Under the pieces are notes generated by a model, which did no database searches, had not been told where the DNA came from, and was given only the letters and a program-made list of their open reading frames with translations. A program made the translations under genes and the position numbers. A stretch of DNA of 64,000 nt from the NCBI GenBank assembly GCA_900549665.1, contig URPH01000010.1, positions 16,013-80,012 on the forward strand, read 5' to 3'. Within the stretch, counting starts at the first letter, position 1. Each line of letters starts with the position of its first letter. This document shows, piece after piece, positions 1 to 8,502 of the stretch. This DNA is from an uncultured Lachnospiraceae bacterium. Its GTDB lineage: Bacteria > Bacillota > Clostridia > Lachnospirales > Lachnospiraceae.

Positions 1-2232
1 AGCCCCCATCATTCCGAATATCGGATTATCGATCAGATATGTTGCCGGAATCGAACAGATTGCCGCCAAAAAAACAGCCACAAGCGAAACAATACCGAAT
101 CGTATCATATGCCATTCCATCACCCGGTTGTTGCCAAATCCCATCGCCTTAAGCACCGCGATCTGGCTTTTCTCGTCCGCAAGAAATGACCGTTCCATCA
201 GAACACATACAAGAATTACAACGATCAGCGTAATTCCAAGAAGCAGGAACTGTACCGATTCCATCGTTGATGCCGCGCCCATACAATCATCACAGTATTC
301 TGTGGCATTCATTACTTTTTCATTGTCAAAAAGCTTTTTGATCTTATCTTTTCGAATCTCAATCTCCTTTGCAGACGGATGATCGTCAAAATTGATCTGA
401 TAACTCATGACATTCGCAATATAGGTAAAATCGGTCGGTGCGTCCTCGTGAAGCCGTATGACTTCTCCAAGCTGATTCATGCTTTGAAAATAAGCAACCA
501 CAACGCAGTCAAGTGTCTCTTTTCCAAAATCAATCGTTACGGTATCTCCGAGTTTCGCTCCGGTCAATTTGCTGACCGTCGGTGTAATCGCAATCTCATT
601 TTTGTTTTGCGGAACCACCCCTTCGGTATATTCGTACTCGGATGCTTTTGTATGGATTCCCTGTTGACAGCTGATGGAATAATCTTTCCCGTCGAAGCGA
701 ACGTTATATTTGTTCTGTGTTTCCACACAAAGCTTCGCAGGCATTCCGTTTTGCTTAAGCAATTCTTCCGTTTTTGCAAAGTACTCCTCGATCTGCTTTC
801 TTCCGTCCGGATTCATACAGCTCATCGCTTCCTTCAGATCGGTATAATACAGATCACTCCGTGTTCCGAATGTTGTAACAAAGGTATCGCTTCGCATCGT
901 TGATGAGGTGTTGACAAATACAAGCACAAACAGCGTGCATAAAAAGAAGGTTATTACAATCGTCATATACCGCCTCGGCGAGCTGAATACATCATTGATG
1001 GCCATAAAGAAACCGGTGCTTCCGCGGCTTTTAATCAGACGGAACGGCGATTTTTTCTTGTAACGTTCCCCCGTCTGCCCTAAACGGATTGCATCAATCG
1101 GAGAAAACTTCTTCACCAGCTTCGTGCAACGAAAAGAAAACAGTAAAATAACAATAACAACCAGGATTGCCCCAAGAACTGACAATAGGAAATGGTTATC
1201 CGCCTCCAGAACCATATTGCTGCTGACCGATTGCAGTAACAGATCAGAAAACGGGATACTCACAAAAAATCCCACAATCGCACCGACAACTGCCAATAGT
1301 AGATACTTTGTCAGATAAAGGCTCCGGATCTTGAAATTGCTGATACCGATTGCTTTCATCACACCGATCTCACGAAACTCCCCGGAGATCGTAAACGTGA
1401 TGGAAAACTTTAACACAACAAACGACACGATGATCAGGCAGATACTTAAAATCAGCATCGTAAATGCAACGATCATATCCATGACATAGCACATTTTCAC
1501 AAGCGAACGTGCTCCGGAAAACAGGATGCCCGAAGCCTTTGAAATAGCCGAAGCGATCTCCGATACCCCCGTCTCATCCTCTAGATCAATATAGCTGATC
1601 TGCCCCTGATACCCATTGTAAATAGTTTCATCCGAAAGCAGTTTCTCAATCTCCTCTTTATTGAAAAGAAAACGGCTGTTGCCCATCATGGAAGATCCTA
1701 AGAAAGCATCTTTTGCCATACCATCCAACGTTACCGTAAAAGAAACATGATTGTGCGTAATCCTGATTTTATCCCCCGGCTGTAAATGATTTTTTTCCAT
1801 AAAATCACCGGTTGCATATGCATGCCCCGGCCTGATCTTCGTAATCTGCTTATTTTCTTTATCAAAGAATTTAAGCCGGCAGTCCTCGATGGACTGGTAG
1901 ACGACAGAATTCTTTGCCTCCAGTTCTTCTCCGTCCATATCTTTCAGATTGGATTTTTCTCCGAACACAACCGTCTCAATGCGATATGCCCGGATGAAAT
2001 CCATCTCTTGCAGAATCTCATCGATGGTCGCTTTGCTGTCCGCCCCCATCGATATGACCACATAATCACCGATCCCCGCCTTATCCAGATAGGAATCCGT
2101 TCCGTTCATGACGGATACAACATTGCTGATTCCGCTTGCCACGAACATTGTCGCCAGCAGAATAAAAGCAAGCAATATTGCGTTCATTACTTTTTTTCTC
2201 TTTAAATCTTTTTTCAAAATACGAAAAAACAT
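1..2232 (-). CDS. FtsX-type ABC transporter permease, C-terminus cut by the window edge
   Basis: Integral membrane subunit of an ABC exporter of the MacB/FtsX type. The reading frame is open from the ATG at 2232 to base 1 (744 codons with no stop), so the C-terminus lies outside the window. The start is preceded by GGGGAGG with 9 bases of spacing. The protein begins MFFRILKKDLKRKK followed by a hydrophobic segment, which is the usual short cytoplasmic tail and first membrane helix; a long extracytoplasmic region and further helices follow. It lies 71 bases downstream of a histidine kinase gene. That order resembles antimicrobial-peptide-sensing modules in which the two-component system controls the transporter. 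No ATPase gene is visible; it may lie to the left. The substrate cannot be told. Confidence 0.85.
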   Translation of the reverse strand, partial: MFFRILKKDLKRKKVMNAILLAFILLATMFVASGISNVVSVMNGTDSYLDKAGIGDYVVISMGADSKATIDEILQEMDFIRAYRIETVVFGEKSNLKDMDGEELEAKNSVVYQSIEDCRLKFFDKENKQITKIRPGHAYATGDFMEKNHLQPGDKIRITHNHVSFTVTLDGMAKDAFLGSSMMGNSRFLFNKEEIEKLLSDETIYNGYQGQISYIDLEDETGVSEIASAISKASGILFSGARSLVKMCYVMDMIVAFTMLILSICLIIVSFVVLKFSITFTISGEFREIGVMKAIGISNFKIRSLYLTKYLLLAVVGAIVGFFVSIPFSDLLLQSVSSNMVLEADNHFLLSVLGAILVVIVILLFSFRCTKLVKKFSPIDAIRLGQTGERYKKKSPFRLIKSRGSTGFFMAINDVFSSPRRYMTIVITFFLCTLFVLVFVNTSSTMRSDTFVTTFGTRSDLYYTDLKEAMSCMNPDGRKQIEEYFAKTEELLKQNGMPAKLCVETQNKYNVRFDGKDYSISCQQGIHTKASEYEYTEGVVPQNKNEIAITPTVSKLTGAKLGDTVTIDFGKETLDCVVVAYFQSMNQLGEVIRLHEDAPTDFTYIANVMSYQINFDDHPSAKEIEIRKDKIKKLFDNEKVMNATEYCDDCMGAASTMESVQFLLLGITLIVVILVCVLMERSFLADEKSQIAVLKAMGFGNNRVMEWHMIRFGIVSLVAVFLAAICSIPATYLIDNPIFGMMGA

Positions 2233-2280
2233 TTTAACGTTCCTCCCCTCGTTTGATGTACTCATCTTACAGGAGAAATT

Positions 2281-2297
2281 ATTAAACAATCCTTAAA
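2281..2297 (-). promoter_or_regulatory. Direct repeat upstream of the permease, possible response-regulator box
   Basis: On the minus strand two near-identical hexamers, TTTAAG and TTTAAT, are spaced 11 bases apart (N5 between them), about one helical turn. They lie between the histidine kinase stop and the permease start. Tandem half-sites of this kind are typical for OmpR/PhoB-family regulators, and one is encoded two genes upstream. Functional assignment is inference. Confidence 0.4.
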
Positions 2298-2303
2298 TGC
2301 ACA

Positions 2304-3392
2304 TTATGCCTTTCGCACAACGACCGTCGCACAGAAATCATCTTCCTTGATTTTCGCAAATACTTCACCGTCCATTTTTTGCATCAGCTGACGGCTGATA
2401 TACAGTCCAAGTCCCGAACCGTCCGCCGATCCGACATTGCTTCCGCGATAAAAAGAATCAAACAGATTTATGAGTTCTTCCTGCTTTAAGCTGCATCCGG
2501 AATTTCTTACCGTGATCAGCCTGCAGTCCTCTTCCTCCGAAAAATCGATGGAAATACACTTGCCGTCCCCGTATTTGATTGCATTTTCCAAAAGGTTCTG
2601 CAGCACCTCGATCAGCCGGTCCGCATCCCCTTTCAGCAGCAGATCGGTGTAAGATGCAATCTGAAATCCGGTATGTAAATCATGCAGTTTTTTATCATAA
2701 AGTCCCCGGATTGCCTCGATCACATCGGATAGATACACTTCTCCCTGCTTAACGCTCAGCTGCAGGAAGTCCTCTCTCGATGCAACCGTGATCTCATTGA
2801 CATATTCCTCAATCTCTTTTACGTTCTTTTCAATTCCCCGACATGCTTCGGTGCGCCGCTCCCCGGTCGTATAAATTTCCTCCGCCAAAGCCTTCGCATA
2901 CAGCCGGATTGCAGATAACGGCGTCCTGATGTCATGTGTCAGCGACAGGATCAGCATCTTTTTTTCTTTTTGCAGCGCCAGTTCTTTTTCTTTGTTACTC
3001 TCCAATGTTTCGCGCAGCATATCCATTCCCCATAGAAATCTGCCTAAGAATTTGCTCTTTTCGGCTTTGATCGGCACTGAAAGATTCCCCTTCGCCAGTT
3101 CCTCGGTCAGCGACTGCATCTGCTCAAACGGCTTTATGATCTTCTTTCCGATATAGCAGATCAAAAAAACAGACAACAAAAACAGAATTCCCAGAACAAT
3201 ATCCATGAGAATCCAGGTTCTGTAGTCTGTCTGTGTATAAATAATCTTGTAGATGGCATCGGTTTTATCCTGCACACGTACAATGCCCGGTTCCTGATCA
3301 TTTGCAGCCACATAATAAACGACATTTGCAAGTGCAATAATCATAAGCTCCAAGCCCCAAAACCTCACCGCAAATTTTTTATAATTATTCAT
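2304..3392 (-). CDS. Sensor histidine kinase
   Basis: Membrane histidine kinase of 362 residues. It has two membrane helices (about 12-29 and 60-81) enclosing a short external loop of about 30 residues, then a HAMP-like linker. The H-box is LTHDIRTPLS with the phospho-accepting His near residue 153. The N-box is NLLENAIKYG and the G-box GSGLGLYISR. I start it at the ATG at 3392 rather than at the upstream in-frame codon. This start overlaps the response-regulator stop by 8 bases (translational coupling), and the protein then begins with the first membrane helix. Short-loop kinases beside FtsX-type transporters often sense through the transporter. The signal here is unknown. Confidence 0.9.
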   Translation of the reverse strand: MNNYKKFAVRFWGLELMIIALANVVYYVAANDQEPGIVRVQDKTDAIYKIIYTQTDYRTWILMDIVLGILFLLSVFLICYIGKKIIKPFEQMQSLTEELAKGNLSVPIKAEKSKFLGRFLWGMDMLRETLESNKEKELALQKEKKMLILSLTHDIRTPLSAIRLYAKALAEEIYTTGERRTEACRGIEKNVKEIEEYVNEITVASREDFLQLSVKQGEVYLSDVIEAIRGLYDKKLHDLHTGFQIASYTDLLLKGDADRLIEVLQNLLENAIKYGDGKCISIDFSEEEDCRLITVRNSGCSLKQEELINLFDSFYRGSNVGSADGSGLGLYISRQLMQKMDGEVFAKIKEDDFCATVVVRKA

Positions 3393-4047
3393 ATCGGTAT
3401 CCCGTTCCCCAAACCGTAATAATGTGTTTTGGTTTCTTCGGATCCTGCTCGATCTTTTCCCGCAGCCACTTGATATGTACCGTAAGCGTCTGCAGCTCCG
3501 ATTCACTGTCGCTTCCCCAGATGCGGTTAAACAGGTATTCTTTCTTTAATGTTGTTCCTTTATTTTCGATCAGCATTTTCAGCAGCTGGAATTCCTTTTC
3601 CGTGACATTGACCGGCGTTTGATTCACAGTGAGTGTCTGCGTGACATTGTTCAATTTCAGATTGTCGCATACAATTTCATCCAATGCATATTTTCGTTTG
3701 AAAATACCGTTGATCTTGGCGATCAGAATATCGATATCATACGGTTTACAAATGTAATCATCCGCACCGATCTGCAGCCCCTTTAATGTACTCTCCTTGT
3801 CATCCCTTGCAGTCGCGATCATAATGTGCGCGTTTGAAGTCTCTCTTATTTTGGAACAGACGCAGTAACCGTCCACTCCCGGCAGACCAATATCAAGCAC
3901 AACAAGATTGGCTCCATACTGTTCAAAGATCTGAAGCGCCTGTTCCCCGGTGCCCGCAAGGCTTACCGTATAATTTTCTTTTCGCAGAAAATCGCACAAA
4001 AGTGTTCCGATCTCCCTGTTGTCTTCTACGATAATAACGTCCGGCAT
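3385..4047 (-). CDS. OmpR-family response regulator
   Basis: Response regulator of 220 residues. The receiver domain (about 1-115) carries the acidic pair ED at 8-9, the phospho-acceptor Asp52 in LDIGLPG and the conserved Lys in KPYDID. A C-terminal winged-helix DNA-binding domain (about 125-220) ends in the typical TVWGTGYRYE. It is the first gene of a regulator-kinase pair and overlaps the kinase by 8 bases. The likely targets are the downstream permease (direct repeat at 2281-2297) and possibly its own operon. Confidence 0.93.
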   Translation of the reverse strand: MPDVIIVEDNREIGTLLCDFLRKENYTVSLAGTGEQALQIFEQYGANLVVLDIGLPGVDGYCVCSKIRETSNAHIMIATARDDKESTLKGLQIGADDYICKPYDIDILIAKINGIFKRKYALDEIVCDNLKLNNVTQTLTVNQTPVNVTEKEFQLLKMLIENKGTTLKKEYLFNRIWGSDSESELQTLTVHIKWLREKIEQDPKKPKHIITVWGTGYRYE

Positions 4048-4081
4048 TGTTCTCCCCCATGATCAAAAAACTGATATCACC

Positions 4082-4110
4082 ATATTAACATCAATCCGCA
4101 GATGCTTCAA
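4082..4110 (-). promoter_or_regulatory. Sigma-A-type promoter of the two-component operon
   Basis: On the minus strand TTGAAG (4110-4105) and TAATAT (4087-4082) are separated by 17 bases, ending about 35 bases before the response-regulator start codon. Both hexamers match the sigma-A consensus at 4 of 6 positions. Confidence 0.45.
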
Positions 4111-4182
4111 TTTATAAATTATCTCCTGACTATGCGCTGATTTTGAAGCAAGACTGCCGGAATATCCGAGAAAAGCACGAAT

Positions 4183-4212
4183 GACTTTTTGACCTTTTGA
4201 CCCTGATATCAT
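4183..4212. repeat. Dispersed intergenic repeat, copy 1
   Basis: Reads GACTTTTTGACC followed directly by TTTTGACCCTGATATCAT. Closely related sequence occurs in three other intergenic regions (25519-25553, 28652-28715, 33433-33470). In those copies an inverted partner is visible; here the partner is too degenerate to define. Confidence 0.5.
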
Positions 4213-4262
4213 ATAATAAGTATTACATCAATTTTTAACAGAATAACATAAACGAGGCAGAT

Positions 4263-4841
4263 TTGAAAACAATGGAAGAAAATAAACAGGAAAACAACTC
4301 CCAAAAGAAAATAAAAGCAGTTTTAAAAGAACTGTCCGAATATATCATCTTATTTGTGGTCGCACTGCTGATCATGCTTTTTCTCAATCACTTTATTATC
4401 ATCAATGCGCGTATTCCCTCCGCATCCATGGAGGATACCGTTATGACAGGTGACCGTCTGATCGGCAGCCGTCTCGCCTACAAGCATGAGCTCCCGCAGC
4501 GTTTTGATATGATCATTTTTAAGTTTCCCGATGATGAATCCCAGCTTTTTATCAAGCGCGTGATCGGACTTCCCGGAGAGACTGTCAACATCATCGACGG
4601 CAAAGTATATATCAATGATTCTGAGGAACCTCTTGACGATTCATATACCAAAGAAATTCCCAATGCCGTCAATTTCGGTCCCTACTATGTTCCCTCCGAT
4701 TCCTATTTTGTCATGGGCGACAACCGCAACAACTCCTATGATTCCCGCTATTGGATCCATACCTATGTCACCGAGGATCAGATCCTTGGCAAAGCAATAT
4801 TCCGGTATTTTCCGTTTAATAAGATTGGCAAGGTCCAATGA
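4263..4841 (+). CDS. lepB: Signal peptidase I
   Basis: Membrane serine protease that removes signal peptides from exported proteins. It has 192 residues: a charged N-terminus, one membrane helix (about 27-48) and an extracellular catalytic domain. The nucleophile is Ser55 in PSASMEDT. The general-base Lys is at about 98 in FIKRVIGLPGE, and the conserved box GDNRNNSYDSRYW follows. The start is ambiguous: a TTG at 4263 sits 5 bases after GAGG, whereas the ATG at 4272 is 14 bases away. I prefer the TTG; the difference is three residues. It stands alone on the plus strand, divergent from the two-component operon. Confidence 0.93.
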   Translation: MKTMEENKQENNSQKKIKAVLKELSEYIILFVVALLIMLFLNHFIIINARIPSASMEDTVMTGDRLIGSRLAYKHELPQRFDMIIFKFPDDESQLFIKRVIGLPGETVNIIDGKVYINDSEEPLDDSYTKEIPNAVNFGPYYVPSDSYFVMGDNRNNSYDSRYWIHTYVTEDQILGKAIFRYFPFNKIGKVQ

Positions 4842-4857
4842 TTATGAAAATAGTCCA

Positions 4858-4886
4858 TTGACAAAAACCGTCAAAACCAGTATAGT
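4858..4886 (+). promoter_or_regulatory. Sigma-A promoter of thiT
   Basis: A perfect TTGACA, a 17-base spacer, then TATAGT. It lies just after lepB and 22 bases before the TPP aptamer, so the aptamer is near the 5' end of the transcript. Confidence 0.85.
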
Positions 4887-4907
4887 TTGTACGAACAATA
4901 AATATTT

Positions 4908-5035
4908 GCTAGGGGAGCCCACAGGCTGAGATTGCATTTTCCGATAACCACGATTATCGGTCACATCCATGATATAATGGATCAAAATGCTAACCCTCAC
5001 TACTTGAACCGGATAATACCGGCGTAAGGAAGCAG
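4908..5035 (+). promoter_or_regulatory. TPP riboswitch (THI box)
   Basis: Contains the conserved aptamer segments in order: GGGGAGCC followed by GGCTGAGA, a variable stem (CCGATAA with TTATCGG), then ACCCTCACTACTTGAACCGG and GGATAATACCGGCGTAAGGA. These match the thiamine pyrophosphate aptamer. It precedes a thiamine transporter gene, as expected for repression by TPP. Confidence 0.95.
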
Positions 5036-5050
5036 TTTTATGTATAGCAG

Positions 5051-5087
5051 GCCAGTTGATCCGGTCAATCCGGTCCGGCAGTTTTTT
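5051..5087 (+). terminator. Probable expression-platform terminator of the TPP riboswitch
   Basis: G/C-rich sequence with paired GCC/GGC and CCGG/CCGG segments and an interior bulge is followed by six Ts at 5082-5087. It lies between the aptamer and the thiT ribosome site. The pairing is imperfect by eye, so the exact terminator/antiterminator fold is uncertain. Confidence 0.5.
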
Positions 5088-5152
5088 ACCGTCTGCCAAA
5101 TACTTAAAACGCCACCACTCCCCTCCGAAGCAATTACTAAGGAGGATTTTTT

Positions 5153-5722
5153 ATGTCTAAAACCACATCAAAAACACGTATCCTGGTAGAAGGAGCCATG
5201 CTGATTGCCTTAGCAACCGTCCTTTCCTACCTCAAGATCATGGAAATGCCCTTCGGCGGCTCCATCACACTGGAAATGTTACCCTTAGTCATCATGGGAC
5301 TGCGTCACGGCCCGAAATGGGGTTGCCTTACCGGCTTTGTACACGGTCTTTTGCAGATGATCATCGGTTTTTCCAACGTTATGTACTGCCCGACACTGAT
5401 TTCACAGATTGGCTGCATCCTGTTGGATTACCTGTTGGCTTTCTCTGTACTTGGTCTTGCACCGGTCTTTGCATCACTCGTGAAAAACAACAAAAAAGTC
5501 GGCTATATTCTTGGCTCTGTCTGTGTATGTGTTTTAAGATTCCTGTGCAGCTTCCTTTCCGGATGGCTTCTCTGGGCTGAATACACTCCCGACGGCATGA
5601 CACCGGCTTACTACAGCCTTGTATACAACGGTGCTTACATGCTGCCCGATACCATTATTCTGGCTGTTGTAGTTGGCATTCTTTCTTATGCCGCACCCAA
5701 GATTTTCTGGACAGAAGAATAA
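5153..5722 (+). CDS. thiT: Thiamine-binding S component of an ECF transporter
   Basis: Membrane protein of 189 residues that captures thiamine for uptake together with the shared ECF module (EcfA, EcfA' and EcfT), which is not encoded in this window. It shows about six hydrophobic segments and the ThiT-like PFGGSITLEMLPL and GLRHGPKWG sequences. The start is supported by AAGGAGG 8 bases upstream. The TPP riboswitch directly upstream independently supports thiamine as the substrate. Confidence 0.95.
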   Translation: MSKTTSKTRILVEGAMLIALATVLSYLKIMEMPFGGSITLEMLPLVIMGLRHGPKWGCLTGFVHGLLQMIIGFSNVMYCPTLISQIGCILLDYLLAFSVLGLAPVFASLVKNNKKVGYILGSVCVCVLRFLCSFLSGWLLWAEYTPDGMTPAYYSLVYNGAYMLPDTIILAVVVGILSYAAPKIFWTEE

Positions 5723-5733
5723 GTAGGTTTTTG

Positions 5734-5795
5734 CCCCCTTTTATGATAAAATATAGGTAATTTCAATTTTGTGCCTATATACCTATAAAAGGGGG
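5734..5795 (+). promoter_or_regulatory. Long hairpin that covers the ribosome site of the glycosyltransferase gene
   Basis: An 11-base perfect inverted repeat, CCCCCTTTTAT (5734-5744) and ATAAAAGGGGG (5785-5795), encloses a second stem, TATAGG (5752-5757) and CCTATA (5774-5779). The 3' arm contains the only purine-rich ribosome site of the next gene, 7 bases before its ATG. Only four Ts follow, so it is a weak terminator at best. It could end thiT transcripts or hide the ribosome site; the role is inference. Confidence 0.6.
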
Positions 5796-5802
5796 TTTTA
5801 CT

Positions 5803-6825
5803 ATGATATCAATAAGCTTATGCATGATCGTTAAAAATGAAGAGCAGGTCTTATCCAGATGTCTGGATTCTATTGCGGATCTGATGGACGAGATCATCAT
5901 TGTTGATACCGGCTCCACAGACCGTACCAAAGAAATTGCAGCCCGCTACACCGATAGGATCTATGATTTTACATGGACCGGCAATTTCAGTGATGCCCGC
6001 AATTTTTCTTTTTCCAAGGCTACCAAGGACTACATATACTGTGCCGATGCCGATGAAGTCCTCGACGATGAAAACCATGCCAAATTTTTAATGCTGAAAA
6101 AAGGGCTTATCCCTGAAATCGATATTGTCCAGATGTATTATGACAATCAGCTGTCCTATAATACAATTTACAATTATGACAGGGAGCTGCGTCCCAAGCT
6201 TTACCGCAGGGTCAGACACTTCACCTGGGAAAATGCCATCCACGAAGCTGTCCGTCTGGATCCGTTGATCTATGACAGTGATATTGTCATCACGCACCGT
6301 CCGACCAGCAATCACAAAGGCCGTGACCTTGCCGCCTTCCGGAAAATGTGCCGTGACAATATCCGCCTGAATAAAAAGCTTCACAATCTGTATGCCAAGG
6401 AGCTGATGATCGCCGGTGAGGATCAGGATTTTCTGGATGCTTACCAGACATTCGCACAGTCCGTGGTCGATCCGCAAAGATCCGCAGATGAAATTTTAGA
6501 GGCCTGCTGTATCTGCACCAAAGCAAACCTGATCTCCAAAAATTATCTGGAATTTTTCAAATATACGACAAGAGCCATGGCAATCGGCGGCTGCAGTGAG
6601 ATCTGCTGCCAGCTCGCAGACTATTATCAGAATGCAGAGCACAATGAAGAGGAAGCAGCTTTGTGGTACTACAACGCCGCATTTGAAACAGAAAGCGTCC
6701 TCAATTTACAGTGCCATACTAAAATTCCGCTTTCGGCGCTGGCAGATATCAGTGCTAAAAACGGAGATTTTGAGGAAGCCGAGCATTACCGGCAGTTATT
6801 GGCAAGTGATGATTCAGGTAAATGA
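5803..6825 (+). CDS. Family 2 glycosyltransferase with a TPR-like C-terminus
   Basis: Cytosolic glycosyltransferase of 340 residues. The N-terminal GT-A domain (about 1-200) starts ISLCMIVKNEE and contains the nucleotide-binding VDTGSTDRT and the metal-binding DAD of CADADEVLD (Asp82/Asp84). The C-terminal part (about 200-340) is rich in paired helices with Ala and acidic residues and resembles tetratricopeptide repeats. This architecture is shared with SunS-like enzymes that sugar-modify peptides, but most relatives are uncharacterised. No peptide substrate gene is adjacent. The ribosome site lies in the hairpin at 5734-5795. Confidence 0.85.
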   Translation: MISISLCMIVKNEEQVLSRCLDSIADLMDEIIIVDTGSTDRTKEIAARYTDRIYDFTWTGNFSDARNFSFSKATKDYIYCADADEVLDDENHAKFLMLKKGLIPEIDIVQMYYDNQLSYNTIYNYDRELRPKLYRRVRHFTWENAIHEAVRLDPLIYDSDIVITHRPTSNHKGRDLAAFRKMCRDNIRLNKKLHNLYAKELMIAGEDQDFLDAYQTFAQSVVDPQRSADEILEACCICTKANLISKNYLEFFKYTTRAMAIGGCSEICCQLADYYQNAEHNEEEAALWYYNAAFETESVLNLQCHTKIPLSALADISAKNGDFEEAEHYRQLLASDDSGK

Positions 6826-6878
6826 TAGGGCTGACAGTATGGTGATTGAAATCTGTTAAATAGAATAGTGAGATTTTA

Positions 6879-6909
6879 AAATGGATAGTTCATAGTGAAC
6901 TATCCATTT
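6879..6909. terminator. Bidirectional terminator between convergent genes
   Basis: A 14-base-pair perfect stem (core ATGGATAGTTCA with TGAACTATCCAT, loop TAG) sits between the convergent glycosyltransferase and diguanylate cyclase genes. Short T runs follow on both strands, TTT and TTTT. A role as a shared weak terminator is likely. Confidence 0.65.
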
Positions 6910-6956
6910 CAGAATCCGGAAAATCGAGATCTCTGCCCATTTGAAATTACTACTTT

Positions 6957-8099
6957 TCAGCGATTAGATTGTTTTATCGAATGATATTTATGTTTCTCTT
7001 CATACATTTTTTCATCCATACGCATCAGAAAGCTTTCTGCATTGTCATCTTCTCCAAATTCTGTACACCCCATAGAAACACTTAATGTGAATGGCTCGTC
7101 TTCACACTTGTTGAATTTATCAAGATTATTATTTATCTCATTCATTGTAGATAAAACACACTTGGCATCAACATCTGACAACAATACAATAAATTCATCA
7201 CCTGCGTACCGAATAGCCATTCCTTCATCCGGTACAGATTTGAACAATATATCTCCCATCATGCAGATTGCATGGTCTCCCATACTATGCCCCAAATTAT
7301 CGTTTATGTATTTAAAATCATTTATATCCATCATGATTCCATGCAATGGTCTTCGGTTCGTATTTTTAATTTCTGCAAATACTAAATTCAAATATCTACG
7401 ATTGTACAGTCCAGATAGTTCATCCATATACAAATTTTTTGCATATGACTGCATTTGTACAAATGTCAATGCTACCGCTACTAACACCCATGACGTTGTT
7501 ATTCCGTAACAAAAAAACTGTATAACCACTCCTGCAATACAAGGACCAACAAAAAACAGCACCGGAAAAAATTCCAGATTAATCCCCTGCTTTTTTGAAT
7601 AATATACCAGATACACACTATAAGCAAAATATATCATAAGGGTAATATATCCAATAATCGAACCTGCTTGTCTCTGATAAACATTGTTTTCTGATATTTT
7701 GAACAAGAGCCCTGTACCAAAAAGATTATATATAACAGCTATAACTTCAACAATCCAGGGAATCATTACAACTCCCGCTCTACGCAATGCCCTTTTATAG
7801 TTCCGATAAATGCGTAGTTCTACATACAAACACCACATCAATCCTATACTCACCGTTTCAATAAAACATAAGCTGTTAAATATATAATTGATCTGCCGTC
7901 CACCAATTAAATCCTTTCCATCCACCATAAAAGTAATTGTCTCAGACAAGGCTCCTAACAAATTTACTATAACCATTGTGTCATATATCTTATCTTCCAT
8001 ATGAAGAATTTCTCTATTCTTTTGTCTACAAATCAAAAGAAAACACATCATCAATATGGCGATTCCATTTGCTACCAATATTTCTTCTATATTTATCAT
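6957..8099 (-). CDS. Membrane-bound diguanylate cyclase (GGDEF)
   Basis: Probable cyclic-di-GMP synthase of 380 residues. It has six to seven hydrophobic segments (about 8-24, 40-58, 72-95, 110-133, 146-166, 178-198 and 200-216), then a C-terminal GGDEF domain (about 222-370). The signature is AGDEF at 299-303; this variant is compatible with activity in known family members. The substrate-binding DINDFKYINDNLGH segment is intact. No RxxD inhibitory site is seen five residues upstream of the signature. It is a single gene; the signal sensed by the membrane part is unknown. Confidence 0.88.
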   Translation of the reverse strand: MINIEEILVANGIAILMMCFLLICRQKNREILHMEDKIYDTMVIVNLLGALSETITFMVDGKDLIGGRQINYIFNSLCFIETVSIGLMWCLYVELRIYRNYKRALRRAGVVMIPWIVEVIAVIYNLFGTGLLFKISENNVYQRQAGSIIGYITLMIYFAYSVYLVYYSKKQGINLEFFPVLFFVGPCIAGVVIQFFCYGITTSWVLVAVALTFVQMQSYAKNLYMDELSGLYNRRYLNLVFAEIKNTNRRPLHGIMMDINDFKYINDNLGHSMGDHAICMMGDILFKSVPDEGMAIRYAGDEFIVLLSDVDAKCVLSTMNEINNNLDKFNKCEDEPFTLSVSMGCTEFGEDDNAESFLMRMDEKMYEEKHKYHSIKQSNR

Positions 8100-8502
8100 A
8101 CTTTATTTCTCCTACCAAACGGCAACTCTTTTTTGCCTCATCCCAAAATTCCAGTTTATACACCAACTGTCCGTTCTCTCCACAAGCTGATAAAATTTTT
8201 TACTAATGCTTTGTTACGCATAAAGTAGCAAAATGACCACGCTTTGTCAACTGACATTTTGCTAAGGCATCTCAGACAAATACTGGCATTTAAGCCGCAT
8301 ATCCGTTGACTTCCTAGCTCCACTGCTGCTGATACCTGACACATTATTCATTCTCTCGCGGACTTTTTTTGCAAAAACATATTCTCTTGCGGACTTTTTA
8401 AAAAATAGGACTTTTGCAATATTTAATTTATTTAGCTTGTAAACTTTGAATTTATGTTTAGCATTCACGCAAAATCATTCATAAATGTCTTTCGGCTGAT
8501 AG
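8100..8502. other. Intergenic region with a short tandem direct repeat
   Basis: No gene is supported in these 403 bases. It contains two 18-base copies, TTCTCTCGCGGACTTTTT (8351-8368) and TTCTCTTGCGGACTTTTT (8382-8399), 17 of 18 identical with a period of 31 bases. A 68-codon minus frame runs across it (8262-8468) but has no ribosome site. The composition suggests remnant or repeated intergenic sequence. Confidence 0.5.

Noticed and set aside
379..903. Plus-strand 174-codon open frame opposite the left permease
   Set aside because: Antisense shadow of the permease frame, which is open over the whole stretch with a proper start and family features.
8262..8468. Minus-strand 68-codon open frame rich in Lys and Arg
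   Set aside because: No ribosome site, no recognisable domain, and direct repeats run through it.
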